Assembly: GCF_033807715.1 (NCBI RefSeq)
Contig: NC_084587.1
Coordinates: 18,149,017-18,213,016, forward strand
Direction: 5' to 3'
Source of the DNA: Cololabis saira
Lineage: Eukaryota; Chordata; Actinopteri; Beloniformes; Belonidae
DNA length: 64,000 nt
Below the pieces are notes generated by a model, which was given only the letters and a program-made list of their open reading frames with translations, was not told the DNA's origin and did not search any database. Both the position numbers and the translations under genes were made by a program. This document shows, in pieces, positions 51,730 through 64,000 of this stretch (the first letter of the stretch is position 1; each line of letters starts with the position of its first letter).

Positions 51730-53527
51730 CTGCTGGTGTGTGACAACATTGACAACATTAGTTGCATCATCTAGGTACTCTGATCCTGTGCATATTCTGC
51801 ATAAATAAGGAACTAAGCACACATTAAAATTCAGTTTCTCTTTTTTTAATTTCAGTTTGTCTATCTTCCAGTGATACACGTTGCAGTTTAATAAAATAAA
51901 GCAACAAAACATTGATTGCGAAATCTGGGGTGATGACCTTTCTTCTAGTGACACAGGGGTCCAAGTAGGGTCATGATGTTCAACCTGGGTCTCTGAGATA
52001 GTGTGGTTAGCTCCGCCCCGTCCCCACCAAAACCAGAAACATACTGTCCTGCTCCATCAGTTTTTTACAGGGCAAGTAGAGACTAATCTGCACATCCCAT
52101 GCTAGAGGCGCTTTTCGGTTGTGGTCATTAAGCAACTCCAGCTCGTTGAAGAAGACGCTGCTCTTTCAATTGTTGCGCAAACACAAAGGCAAAGTCAGTG
52201 CAGCGGGTGAAAATATGGAACGCTTCATAAAACTGCCCGTTATTGCCACACTTTTCACTCCTTTTTATAATGTTACAAAATTTGTATTCATTTGTTGAGT
52301 AATGCCTTTTAATAGTGATGCATTATAACAATATTAAGAGAACAGGTGGAGCCACAGAAGCGCTCACAGAACACCCTTTACCTCCATTTACTGCTTACAT
52401 TACGAACATTAATCAAGAACCGATTAATAATTGGTTACACGTTTTGCTGAAATTAATTGGAAACGTAGGATTTTTTCATAAAACTGGACATCACTTGACA
52501 AAAGTACTCAAGATAAGCATTCTCAATTTGCTTCAACAAATCAGTTTATTGTTTTCAGATATGGAAATACATTTTCATTCATAGTGACCAGAAAAGTAAA
52601 TAGTAAATTCTGGTTTACACACTATTTAAATAATAATTGTGAACAATATTAGCTTACAATACATCTGAATGAACTTCCCAGTTTGGATTCTTTGTGCTTT
52701 TTCACGCCTTATTTGCTCCTGTCAGACAGCTTGGTGGTGATGTTAGTTTCCTTGGGTTTCCAGAGTAAAATTGGGCTCAATAAGGCTCCTTTACGACAAC
52801 TAAGTAAGAATGAATCCAACTTAAACCAGCTTTAAACATATTGTACAAGACGAGAGATGGTTCCTCTGAGACGGTGGCTGGAAGTGATTACTCTTGGCTT
52901 GGACCAGGCTGATTATATTAAGACATTTGTTGAATGCCAGGCGTTGCTACTTGAGGTCAAAAGATTAGCATTTTACAGAGAAGACCAACTGTGTAGGAAT
53001 CTTCACGTTTTCTGTGTATTCACAAGGATTTTTTTTCTTTTTAAAGACAAGATCAGAGTTTTGCATTTATATACACATGGTGTCTGCAGATTAGTCATTG
53101 GCTTTGGGTCTTGTGGGAAACCAGACCGCTCTTTCACTGGCCCGGATCCAGAACCATCTTCTGCTCCTGGCCGTGGCCCCTGAACCCCTTTTAAGAGGGA
53201 ACAACAATCATCCATCAGTTTTTGATTGTCAGTGATTGGCACGGATAACTGCCATGTCATCCCTGCTTAGGAGCCAAACAAGCTAATAAAAGCCAGAGTT
53301 TTAGTGCGCTGCTTGGGCCCGTGTTTCTGTAATGATGCAATTACTCTCAGTCATGAATTAACCTCATATGATAATTCAAGTCAAAAATATTCAATACTCA
53401 AAGCAACTTCTGTTGGTAGATAAGTGTCTCAAACGTTACATATTCTGATGGTGTTGTACAAGATATTTGACGTGTTTTTTTGGTTGTTTTTCTTCCATTT
53501 GTTGAACATTTTACACTCTTCAGTCAT
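51730..53527. other. Intergenic DNA and probable 3' UTR of the GIMAP-like gene
   Basis: No convincing coding frame. The minus-strand frame at 53003-53260 is short and without recognisable motifs. The 3' UTR of the GIMAP-like gene must begin at 53527, but I did not find a clear poly(A) signal close to it. Confidence 0.35.
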
Positions 53528-56500
53528 TCATTCAGTTTTCAAGCTTTTCCCTCCTCCTTTTATCGCCGCGTCAACGCTGCCGCTCGCCGACCCATCGACA
53601 TTTTGTGCAGCTTCAGCTTCAGACGTCTGGTCCGATAAGCTTTTCTTGCTGAATTTCCGTCTGCCCACCTCAGTAACTGCAGATCCCGCAGCCGCCCCGA
53701 CAGCCCCACCGATCACCCCCCCCAAAAGCAGACCCAGCACCAGACCCAGCAGCGCCGCGGCAATGACCACTATAGGCACCCGTTTGGCAGCAGTCACGAT
53801 TTTCTCCCACGCTGGACTCTCCGACACCGCTTTGGCCCCGGCTCTCGCCCCCGAGCCCACCTTCCCCCACACGGGACTTTGCGCCACCCTTTTCGCGCCG
53901 GCGCCAATCCCAGCTCCGGCTCTGGCGGAACCGTCTGCCACCAGTTTAGCGCCAGTTTTGGCGCCGGCACCTACTTTCTCCCACACGGGACTCTGAGCCA
54001 GATTCTTGGCTCCGTCCGCCATCACTTTGGCCCCGGAACCGACTTTCTCCCACATGGGACTCGCTGCCACTGCTTTGGCGCCAGATCCCACCCAAGCAGA
54101 ACCATCCACCACCGGCTGAGGAACCCTTTCTCGTACGGCTTTGGAGACGTGTCCTGCAGTAACTCCCACCTTGCCCCACACAGGACTAGCAGCCACCATC
54201 TTTTGGGCGTTTTGGGCCCCGCTGCCGACCTTCCCCCACATGTCACTGTTTTTCACCTTCTTGGCTCCGTCTCCAACCCACACTGAGCCATCAGCTAACA
54301 GTTTGGGTAACATTTTTGCACTCGACTCCATTTTCTCCATGATGGAATGGAGAAGTGAGGGGGACATGGTGTAGCGCGTGATATCCGGGAGGCTCTCCAT
54401 GACCGAGGTGCTTACGCTCATCTCTGCCTCATCCCTTGTTTCTTCAATCTCCTCCTCTGCCACGGAGTTCTCTGACTCCGCGTCGAGCTGCATGTATGGA
54501 CGAGAAACCCCCCTGATCTTCGAAAACTTTCTGTTCCGTCGTTCCCTCGCTATCTCCAACTGTCTCTGTCTCACTCTGTTCTCCGCCTCCTGAAAAGCAG
54601 GACACGAGTAATACTGTCCTCCAGCCTCCTCCACCGTTTGCTGTACCTTCTCCAGGAGCTCGGCCACGTTTTCCTTTTCATTCCGACCGCCTCCCGTCTC
54701 CATCACGTGAAACCTGTCCCTACATTTCTCCACGAGCTTCAACAAATCCCGCCTTTGCTCCGCGATGTATGCCTCCACGTTGTCCTTTCCCGCCTTCCCG
54801 CTCTCCCTCAGTCGATCCGCATGAGTGAAGAGGACCAGGGTGTGTCTGGCGACGGCGTCCGGGCCGAAGACCGTCTCCAGAGCGCTGAGAGCCTGCAGCT
54901 CTGTCTTGGCGGGCTGGTCCAAGGGGACACAGAGGAGGAAGGCATGAGGGCCGGGACTGGACAGAGCAATGCAGGAGGAGATCTGGGCCTGAACTTCATC
55001 TGGAGTCCGCTCTGAATTAAACCAGTCGGGAGTGTCCACTACTGCCACCTGTAGGTGCAGGAGAAGAGAACATGCAGAGGTTACATTACTGTAAGACAAA
55101 GAGAAAAATATTGGAAATTAGCAGTGCTGTGGAAAGTTACGGAAGAGTATTTGGGCCAGGCAGGAGAAAAATAAAAATAATATTTTAGAGGAGGAAGATT
55201 TTTTTTTCATTATGCACTTTGAGAAAAAAGTCCAAATGTTGAGAAAAAAGACGAAATGTCTAGAATATTGTTGAAGTACAATTTCAAGAACTGTATTTCG
55301 ACTTTATTCTCGACATTTCGAGTTTTTTCTTGAAGTGCACAATTAAAAAAAAATCTTCCCTTCTCAAATATTTTTTCTCCTGCATGGCCCTAATACTCCG
55401 TAGAAAGTAGGCCTGTGTTGAAAAAAATCGATTTTCCGATTCTAAATCGATTCTTAATCGATTCGTATGTCTAAAGATCGATTTTTTTCATTATTACATT
55501 TTCGCCTGGTGAACTTTGATCCCAGTAGTCACGTCATTTAATTCACACCTGCACTGTTGAGCTGTTGCAATTTCTTTCTTTTTTTGCACTTTAAATGGAT
55601 ATTGAAAGGCATATTTGAGTTATTTATTTCTTAATTATTTATTTCATACTTTGGGTATTTTTTTGTTTATGCGCAAAAAAGGAATGTTTTGTTGGACACG
55701 AGAATAACTACTGCCATGTTTTTGCCTTTATATATGTTTATGAAAGTTACATTAGTAACATTAAAGTTTTCAGTTATAATTGCATAAATTGTCTATATTT
55801 CGTTGCTTTATATACTTTCTTGGGGTTGAATTTGCATAAAATGCTAAAAATGAAATTCTCAAAAATTAAAAACCTGAAAAAAAAAACTGAAAATGGAAAA
55901 ACTAAAAACGGAATGTGGGAAAAAATAAAACCAATTTCATACGGCCTCTGTTTTTGCTGCCCTGGATCTGTTTGATAATTCTGCCCGACATGATGTTTCT
56001 GAAAGCATTTATATCAGCATTCTGGGAGGTGATTGGTCCTTACAGCATCATTAGCTGCCAATACTTGCTGGCGAATCTCAATATAATACTAGTATTCATA
56101 TGTTGCATAACTACAGTCATATAATTCAGGCAACGGCTCAAAAAACAGTTTTAATAACACTAACCCAAATCAATATTGGATCGAATCAAATCCTGATAAT
56201 CGATTCTGAATCTTAAGAATCGGAATCGAATCGATTCTTGACATTTGAATCGATCCCCAGCCCTAGTGGAAAGGAAATCAAAAATAGGCAATTTTAGAGG
56301 ACTCACACTTCTTCCTTTAACCAGTGCCTTCTTTTTCTCGCAGGTCTGAGTGATTGCAGCGAAGCTGTCTGAGTGGGACTCGAAAGCATCCTGCCCCAGT
56401 ATGATGTTACCGGCCAAACTCTTCCCAGCTCCGCATCGCCCCAGCATCACCAGACGGAGCTCTGGAGAAGATGAGGGCAGAGCCGGCGATGAAGGGAGAG

Positions 56501-59500
56501 GGGAGGACGGGGAGAAGAAGGAAGAGGCGGTGGTGGAGGTTGGTGAGGATGGGGGGGTGAAGACAGGTGAGTCAGGGGAACCGGTCGGAGATGCCTCAGG
56601 TGTTGTCTCCTCAATGCTGGGGATTCGGTGGTGCACTGGAAATTAGTAAAGTATTGATAAATACTCACTATTACAGGAGTAAATTATGAGTGATGAGTAG
56701 CAAGGAAACATGACTTACAATTAGAGAGCCCTTCTGGTGTTGGTGTAGCTTCAGGAACCTGTGGGAGTATGTCTCCACCTACTGGGAAGAAATGGTAGGA
56801 AGGATGAGCTTAACTCTTCTGCTCACTTTCACCTTTTTACCACCGCTAAGGCAGATGTGCAGTTTCATATCGATGCACATCTGGAGTCGGGAGATATTTT
56901 TCTAAGTTGGTCTTGGGTAAAGTTATGCCGTTTACCTGCATTCAGACTGAAATTGGGCGTCCTTCTCAGCTGCACGTCGGTTTGCAGCTCTGAACGCACG
57001 TGCTGCAGCACTGGAGATGAATGAAGCCCATCAGATACTTGAACCTCACTGACTCTTCCCTCTGTTCCATCTCTTTCTTCTCTTCCTCTTCCTCTCTTTC
57101 CGTCCAAGGTGTTCATGGACTCCCTTCTATCGAATGTTTCAATGTTTGAGATGATCTTTGATGCAACGCTCTCTCTTTCCTTCTTCTTTTGAGGACTGTA
57201 ATTTTCCATGAGTTCTTCCTTTCGTTGTCTCATCTGTCTCTCCAGGTCTCTCTCCACCTCTCTCTCCACCTCTTTCTCCACCTCTCTCTCCACCTCTCTC
57301 TCCTCAGCTGTTTCTAAGGAGAATATCCCATTTTTCTGTGCCATTCTCTCCACCTATTGAAAAGAAATAACATTCACTGCATGGTCTTAAAATACATCAG
57401 AACTATTTGAATCAGTTGCTTCTTAAACTAATATGGCGTCTTATTTTTCAATACGTTTATTCCATCTTTATTTTACTAGGGAATCGAAGATTTAAAATCA
57501 TTTTCAAAAGGGTTAACAGTTCAGTAGAAACTGTTAACTTCAAGGATAAATACATATCAGGGCATGAAAAAAAATATATAGTTATCAAGTCTTTAACAGA
57601 AGATTACAACCTAAGATAAACAACACAACATATTGTATGTAACCTTTTATTTCAAAAAAGATAATAATCCTTTAATGCCTAACATATGAAATTGTTCATT
57701 ATATTCTGAAATCAATAACACCTATAATTGGGTCTTTTTATATTTTTAAAATTTTTGTTTTTTGCATAAAGCTTCTTCTTTTTTTGATTATCAGGGTTGT
57801 ACAGAGGTCTCAGAAAAAAAATGTACCTTTCACGTAAGATCCATCCAGGATTGTACCATTAAAACATCCTGAACAAAAGCCGAAATGCACAAATGGTGCG
57901 TGAAAAAGGAAACACGCCTTTACTGCATCAAAAGGAATGAGCTCACAGCCAGGTGCAGGTAATCAGCTCAAAGCGCCTTTATAAAAGGTTTGCTGGTCTG
58001 GCGTATTCACCGTGTATCTAAAGACACAATGCCCTTAAGGAAACCTCATCAGCAATGATCTTAGAGAAGCAATTGTTGCTGCCCATCAATCTGAGAAAAG
58101 TTACAGGGAGTTACAAACAATGTGGATACCATCATTCCACATTGAGAAAGATGATTCTCAAGATTGATGCCAATTTTTAGCCAAAGTGGATGTTCCAGCA
58201 AGTTATTGCAAAGAACGTGTAAAAATGAATCAAAAAACAAAAAAAACAAGAGCTGCATCTCCAACTCGACAAGCCTCAGTTGGCACAGTACGACATGTTT
58301 GTCCTGACAAAATGATTAGGAAAGGTTTTCATAATTGAGGCTTGTGTGGACTAGTTGCTCGCTGGAAGTCTTTCTCTCTAAAGAGGAGCGTGACAGCACG
58401 GCTTAGCTTTGCAAAGATGTACCTCAACTAAGACATCTGCAACAATGTTCTTCGGACGGACGAGTCAAGACAAGTGGATAGGTTTAGTCAAAGTGCACAA
58501 CATGGCATTTGGTAAAAACACATTAGTGTATTGTAACTCCTATGAGGCTTGTTTTACAGCAGCAAGACGAAGAAGAGCCAACCATGAAACTGCAGCTGGG
58601 TGAAAATGATGCAGGTACACCAGCAAACTTACAATATAAGTGTTGCAATGGTCCAGTCTAAAGTCTAGACTTAGCAGAACCTTGAGAGGGATGTGCATAA
58701 ACAAATGGCCGAAACAATGTAAAGAAAAACATTTTTTGTCAAGTTTTCCTCCAGGTTTGTAGAGGAGTCAGGGAAAGACTAAATTACTTTGTAAATGAAA
58801 ATGAGCTATTTATTTTAGTAAATAGTAGAATTATGACAGAGGGAATCATTGTATTTCTTCAGATTTGAAAGGTAGTGATAGATGCAGGAGTTGTGATTTT
58901 GTTGGATTAATTATTGAGATTTGAGATTTGAGATGTGGTTTAAGGATGCCCTTCAGAATACTAATGTTCCATCCAATCGCTGCTCAGTGATTTATGACAT
59001 CACAAACTACGTATTCAGTCTGCAGCTGGTAATGAATGTGGTAATTAATAACCAAACCAGTCCTGGGTTTGAGTTGAAGTATGTGAAGCAGCACATTTCT
59101 GGCGGAAAAGACAACATGCACACTCAGCAACTGACTGTCTCGGGTTTGAGGAAGAGGGACCGCAATGGCAAAATGCCCCGCGCAAACTCTGCACGGACAG
59201 AATGGCGTTCATTGTTTCATGCTTCAGCAGCTCACCTTCTCCAGCAGCGCCTGGACCTGCTCTCTGTCCTGCGGCTGGCGGTTATTTATGACGTGGTACC
59301 TCCTTCCACAACGCTCTATCATCTGCCTGAGCCCTGCGTGCTCCTTCTGAAGGTATTCCTGCAGGAAAACAGTATATTTGAGTGAATCTAAACAGGCAAC
59401 GCTTTCACCCTCCTCTATGACTTTTGAAACAGTGCCTCCATTGCCCCAAATTGAGCATTGAATTCTGTTTTATCAAAGTTTAAACAAAATAATGTATTAA

Positions 59501-62061
59501 AATCATTTCATTTCATACATGTGATAGCATTAAATCATTCAGACTACGATCACTTTGACTTTTATCTTATCCAGGCTTCATTCAGACATGCCAGACTGCA
59601 ATAAGTCCTCATAAAGTTAGTCGTATCATACCACGTTAACAATTAGCTGCCAGTCACATGGTGGCTGAGTTAAACATCCATGCGTGTTACTGAATAGTCA
59701 GCGTTATACTCATGCACTAGTCACTGCTATCTGGGAGTTAAAGTCCCACCACCCCACAAAACCCACAAAGTTCTGTTTTTTTATAAAAAACACTAAATTT
59801 AAGAGTTTCACTAGATATTGGGGAAAAATTCAATTTAGTCTGAATTTTATTCAGAATATTTTGTTGGTGCCAGTTGACAACAAAAGTAATCTGTGGAGAA
59901 TTTACTGAGAAAGTTGACAAAATAAATTCAAATTCAATCCATTTTATAATCATAATATATTGCATTTGAAATATTTTATGATAAATGTGTAATTCAGTTC
60001 ATTCAAATTTGATTTATAAAGCTTCTTTAATGCTTGAAGACCCGTTTGCATGAATCAAAACCAAAACCTAGTGAGGAAGGATTTCAGTGTAGTGAACGGT
60101 AGTGATGTGCGGATCAATACTGAAATATCGATACTTCCGATACCAGATCTGTATGCTCTAAAATCGAATCTCAAATGAAAATATCGATACTTTTGATACT
60201 TCAGTCATTTGTGGTAATGTATATCATTAATTAGTAACTAAACTATTCAGATTTTGTCTAAATGACAAGCTGCTGGTAGGGACTACTTTCTTTCATTTTC
60301 ATTTTTAATTTATAGTACCGGTAATTATTATTTTTGTTTATTATTCTCTTATTTATTCAAAATGGTTTTATTATTTTACTTAGGATCTTTTTTTAGTAAT
60401 GGTAAAACCTTTTTCAAACACTGGTTTTTCTGTTGTTGTAACAGCTCGGCTATATTGTGAATGAGGCCGCTACCTCAGTACTTCTGAATTTAAAATGAAT
60501 AGCTAAATAACCGATGTCTTGTAATCCTAAGCTATCTAAAATACACCAATGTTTCTAGATTTACGGGACACATTAGGTGTATTTGCGCAATGTATCGGTA
60601 TTGAATCGGTATTGCTGATACCAGCCTGAAATACTCAATATCGGATCGGAAAGGAAATCGGTGGTATGGAACATCACTAGTTAACAGTGTATTGCATTGA
60701 GTTAGCATTTCACTTTCCCAAACGCCTTCTCAGATTGTGGGTCAAGAACTCCGATGAGGTTAGTCGAGATGTATCCATAAGCAGTACTCAAGTTGTAAAA
60801 AAGAAATCAGGGGAATGGTGGATTTTATCATATGGGGACAGATAATTTGTGCTGATTACAAATAATATAATATATTACAAATAATAGCACTGACCCAAAC
60901 ACCTGCAGAAATACTGCAGGAATGACATAGCAGCAGTTAAATGCAGCCTTCTGTAAGCTTTAAATATCCACTGGGCTTACATCAAATACATCAAAACACA
61001 AAAATGAAAAACAGTGTTCTGAACTTATCAATATGACTCTGTCCTTCACAGGATAAGTAAAATGGATCACTGCAAAAACGCAAAATCTTAACAATAATAT
61101 TTGTCTTATTTCTAATTAAAATGTCTAATTTTAGTAAAAAAAATCTCATTACACTTAAAACAAGATTCATAACTGGAAAAAAAAAAATTTTCACCTGTTT
61201 CAAGTAGATTTTCACTTAAAATAAGTAGAAAAATCTGAACAATGCTTGTAATGAGAAGATAAATCTTGTCCCACTGGCAGATTTTCCTACTTATTTTAAG
61301 TGAAAATGTACTTGAAACAGGTGAAAATTGTCAAATAAGTTATTTTTCTAGTGATGACTCTAAATGATGAAATAGCAGTAAAACCACATTCATTGATGAA
61401 ATGACATAATGGATGGAAAGGCAGGATGGCAGTTTTACAGGGGGGATGATTTTGACCGTTTTTATTTCAGGGGGGATGCCATCCCCCCTCATCCCCCCTC
61501 AACTCGAGTACTGTCCATAAGTCTCACATACCTCCGCCGTACTCCCCATCAGATAGTCTCCACAGGTCAGCAGCACCAGAGTGTGATCCAGTACTTCCCT
61601 CCCAAACAACTCCTCCAGCTCCGCAGGCACCCGGGCTTCCACCTGGGAAAAACCAACCAGAGGAGGTCAAGTCCTCAGTCCGGTAGTCTAAACAGTGTTA
61701 ATCTTTAATGCACGAGACAGCAGCTAACCTCTGTGAACTGCCTGATCGGTACCAGCAGCAGAACTGCATGTGGACCGGGTGCCACCATGGTGACGGCCTT
61801 CTCCGTCTCGTTTCTGACGCCATCTGCCATCCTGTCCCCGTTCCAGTACCATCGCGGCGCCTCCACCAGGGTCACGTTCCTGCCCTCGCTGGAGCCCCGC
61901 CGCAGCCGGCAGCTCCTGGAGGCGCTGGGGGAGACGGGGGACAGCTGGCCCAGGACGGTGTCTGCCGTGGACGTCTTCCCGCATCCGATGTTCCCCAAGA
62001 GAACCAGTCTCAGGTCCGAGAGCGAGGACCCAGACGTGGCCTCTCCCATGTGTTTACTCAT
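53528..62061 (-). CDS. GIMAP-like protein with two AIG1 GTPase domains, Trp-repeat array and C-terminal membrane anchor
   Basis: Predicted immune-type GTPase of the GIMAP/AIG1 family. Seven exons join in phase: 61729-62061, 61532-61642, 59236-59358, 56936-57353, 56719-56778, 56307-56635 and 53528-55048, giving 964 residues. GTPase domain 1 (residues 17-189) has P-loop GNIGCGKT (23-30) and TCGD for the G4 motif. Its switch II reads VEAPRW, not the usual DTPG. A charged coiled coil follows (EREVEREVEKEVEREVERD). A Ser/Pro-rich linker leads to domain 2, with P-loop GRCGAGKS (414-421), DTPDWF (463-468) and THAD. Residues 709-881 hold repeats around W-x-K-V-G-x-G-A. Residues 882-916 are a Gly-rich hydrophobic segment, then a 48-residue tail. 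The gene could instead be two transcripts, because the fourth exon contains an ATG, but phases support one. Introns carry MITEs. Confidence 0.85.
55138..55402. mobile_element. TIR element related to the 13-14 kb copies
   Basis: TACGGAAGAGTATTTGGGCC opens it and GGCCCTAATACTCCGTA closes it. GAAAGT flanks both sides (55132-55137, 55403-55408). The interior is a foldback of GAGAAAAAAG motifs. Confidence 0.7.
55408..56265. mobile_element. hAT-like element, second copy, in the last intron of the GIMAP-like gene
   Basis: The same ends as 36425-37708 in the opposite orientation, without the LINE. Flanks GTAGAAAG (55400-55407) and GTGGAAAG (56266-56273) match at 7 of 8. Confidence 0.8.
57880..58640 (+). 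pseudogene. DNA-transposase relic, possibly Tc1-like
   Basis: Broken frames give LSFAKMYLN and NNVLRTDESRQVDRFSQS, which resembles the LWTDESKVELFG box of Tc1-type DDE transposases. Stops and frameshifts throughout. In an intron of the GIMAP-like gene. Confidence 0.45.
60100..60679. mobile_element. hAT-like non-autonomous element, decayed
   Basis: Ends TAGTGATGTGCGGATCAATA and, inverted, TAGTGATGTTCCATACCACC. Flanks GTGAACGG and GTTAACAG match at 6 of 8. The interior is rich in ATCGATAC. In an intron of the GIMAP-like gene. Confidence 0.65.
61063..61358. mobile_element. Hairpin MITE
   Basis: TTTCACCTGTTTCAAGTAG is followed by its inverse ending CTTGAAACAGGTGAAAA, about 70 bp apart at the centre. 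Outer ends TCACTGCAAAAACGC and TTTCTAGTGATG. The outer arms are unequal in length, so one is probably deleted. Confidence 0.6.
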
Positions 62062-62260
62062 GCCTGAAGGAGGAAGAATGAATGCGTCAAATGCACGACT
62101 GTTTTTTCAGCAGCACAACTCGTTGGTGCCAACAAAAACAAACATACTTGTGGCATCAATTCCTTGTTGTTAACAAAAACAATCCACCCAAATGAAAGTA
62201 GTACAACAGGAACCAGGGGCCTTTTAAGGTTTTAAAGTATAATAATGACTGATTACTTAA

Positions 62261-63264
62261 AGGGGACCTATTATGGCATCTAATACCTATTTTAAACAGG
62301 CCTTGAATGTCTTAAAAACAAGTTTTTGATTTTTTTTGCTAAATTAATTAGAAATTCAGCCTCTAAGCCAGTGGTTCCCAAACTTTCTGTGCCCAAGGCA
62401 CACCAAAGGACAAATAAAAATTTCAAGGCACACCTATTGTGCAAAATAGCCTTATAACACGTGTTATCACTAATATCATCTGTTTATCTGTTAAGTTTAT
62501 TATTTACTAATGCCAAATAAGATATGACAAAGACAACTACCGTATTCTACTCATGAAATATTTATTAACAAAATACTTCACAAAAATATTTAAACTTTAT
62601 CAAATTGGGCTTCATCAAACACACCCATTTCAACCAGACAGGTTGGTGGTTTGCTCTGCACGAGAAAGCGCTCCATTTTCCCTCTTGTTTATGTTTTAAT
62701 GTTGTGTTGACCTACTGCCTTTGATGTGTCACAGTCTAAAATTCCCACCTGCGCAACTGCGCGAACAGCGAAATGTGGGATCCTCTTTGAGGATTTTTTA
62801 AAATAGTTTTTAGATAAAGAGTTTGCCTCTGTATTATGGAATGAGTGCATTCAAAGTAGTATATAGTAAATTAAAATAATAATTTTTGTCTAGTTGTATA
62901 CTATATTGCAGTAGGCTATGGTTGTCACAAAATCCCACGGCACACTTGGACTTGCCTCAAGGCACACCAGTGTGCCTTGAGGCACACAGTTTGGGAACCA
63001 CTGCTCTAAGCCATGTCTTTATCTTCCCATTCTCTTATTCATCGGAGGCCAACCTATGTAAATCACTCCCGTCATTACGTAACGACGGGAGCAGAATCTG
63101 AACGGCTCGTAGAAGTCACATCAGACTGGATGGCTCATCCGGGCGGCTGTACAGACACTGCAGAATTTGGTTGCTTTCCTCCTTCTCTGAGTTGGCAGAC
63201 TATGGGGAGACCACTTTATATATGTTAAAGCAAGAAAAAACGTGTTTTTCATAATAGGTCCCTT
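62261..63264. mobile_element. TTAA-flanked MITE carrying a nested hAT element
   Basis: AGGGGACCTATTATG at the left and its inverse CATAATAGGTCCCTT at the right are bordered by TTAA (62257-62260, 63265-63268). Removing the nested element leaves a MITE of about 360 bp. Confidence 0.75.
62369..63003. mobile_element. hAT-type non-autonomous transposon, nested
   Basis: CAGTGGTTCCCAAACTTTCT and the inverse AGTTTGGGAACCACTG are classic hAT ends. A perfect 8-bp duplication, CTCTAAGC, lies at 62361-62368 and 63004-63011. 635 bp, no transposase. Confidence 0.9.
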
Positions 63265-63775
63265 TTAAGAGGTTTGTCCACATCTGATGCAAACAACTTC
63301 TTTCTTTCATCCTTAATCATTTTAGTATCTGTGGGTCAACCTTTTAAATCTTTCTTTTCACTGGAATACAACTTCCCTTAGATCTCTGAGCATCTGATAA
63401 GTCACAGCCTCGCCGGCCCAGTCCAACTACATTCTCTGCATACACTTTCATATTCATCGATAAGCAAAACACCTCATAAAAATAAGAACCGACCATCGGC
63501 ATTCAAGAAGCACAGAGTTACAGAGTCATTATCACGTATAGTAATAAAGTACATCACTAAATAGGAATTAAACCATGACTGTACATACGGTAAGTGACAA
63601 GATGCTGGTTAAAAGCTGATGCATTACTGAAACCACTTCCTCTGAGTGAATTTGCACAATACTGGTAATACTATTAACGAAGTGAAGACACTTTGTAAAA
63701 GCCCTGGTGAACAACACCAAGGTCCAAAAGTTCTTTCAACATATACATAACTTAAACAACAGGAGACATACTCAC

Positions 63776-63850
63776 TCTTATGACTGAGGACTGTGAAGTT
63801 CAGGTACCGTCTCCGATCGTTGACTAGGCACTACTAACCCACATCTCCCA
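63776..63850 (-). other. Possible non-coding first exon of the GIMAP-like gene
   Basis: A good splice donor (AAGA followed by GTGAGT, minus strand) ends at 63776, and the coding exon starts after an acceptor at 62064. The exon's own start is not defined. Confidence 0.3.
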
Positions 63851-64000
63851 TCCAGGCAGCTTCAGTACATGTCAGCCCTTGGTCGATGACTAAACGCTGC
63901 CTGCGCAGGTGAGGCTCACATTCTCCCAGGGTTACCTATCTAACCACTCCCAGCTGGAGTTACACACATGCAAACACTTGGAAAGGGTGTTTTTTTTCTT

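Noticed and set aside
53003..53260. 85-codon minus-strand frame downstream of the GIMAP-like gene
   Set aside because: Low-complexity Gly/Ser/Pro content, no domain, and most likely 3' UTR.
53424..55015. Plus-strand frames of 77-190 codons
   Set aside because: Shadows of the long last exon of the GIMAP-like gene.

Overview
The window is nuclear DNA from a ray-finned fish, most likely a percomorph-type teleost. Evidence: spliced vertebrate genes with GT-AG introns, a tandem-GTPase GIMAP-like gene, a fish-type hmox1, very many hAT-like and TIR elements (some with Tol2-like ends), several LINE lineages, and long AT, AC and GGAA microsatellites. I see no prokaryotic or organellar features.

Layout. 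(1) 1-9.5 kb, minus strand: the first eight coding exons of kdm4c (JmjN plus complete JmjC domain); the gene continues past the left edge. Its introns hold a LINE, two hAT-type elements and a duplicated 300-bp segment. (2) 9.5-18 kb: the upstream side of kdm4c, then repeats: a hAT element with perfect 8-bp target duplications, a palindromic MITE, a CpG-rich patch that may be the kdm4c promoter, three end-to-end copies of one TIR element, LINE relics and a 24-bp minisatellite. (3) 18.05-19.39 kb: a complete, young, non-autonomous LTR retrotransposon. (4) 19.6-21.8 kb, minus: an intact intronless 740-codon gene of unknown function with paired cAMP-response elements upstream, followed by a relic of an rnf11-like first exon. 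(5) 26.9-31.5 kb, plus: an intact three-exon rnf11-like gene that lacks the PPxY motif of canonical RNF11. (6) 35.8-39.4 kb, minus: complete five-exon hmox1 with a TATA box, a near-consensus antioxidant response element (ARE), a 0.9-kb promoter-side VNTR and two ARE/Maf sites about 2.4 kb upstream. (7) 41-51.7 kb: transposon layers, including a LINE cut by three later insertions, a truncated L1 with perfect target duplications and an 841-bp foldback element. (8) 53.5-62.1 kb, minus: a seven-exon GIMAP/AIG1 gene encoding two GTPase domains, a charged coiled coil, a Trp-containing repeat array and a C-terminal membrane anchor.

The genes do not form an obvious pathway. Possible links are indirect: hmox1 and GIMAP genes act in stress and immune cells, RNF11 regulates ubiquitin editing and KDM4C is a histone demethylase. 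Exon joins were made by eye from splice sites, reading phase and remembered family conservation. Transposon calls rest on terminal repeats and target-site duplications read directly. No database search was run.
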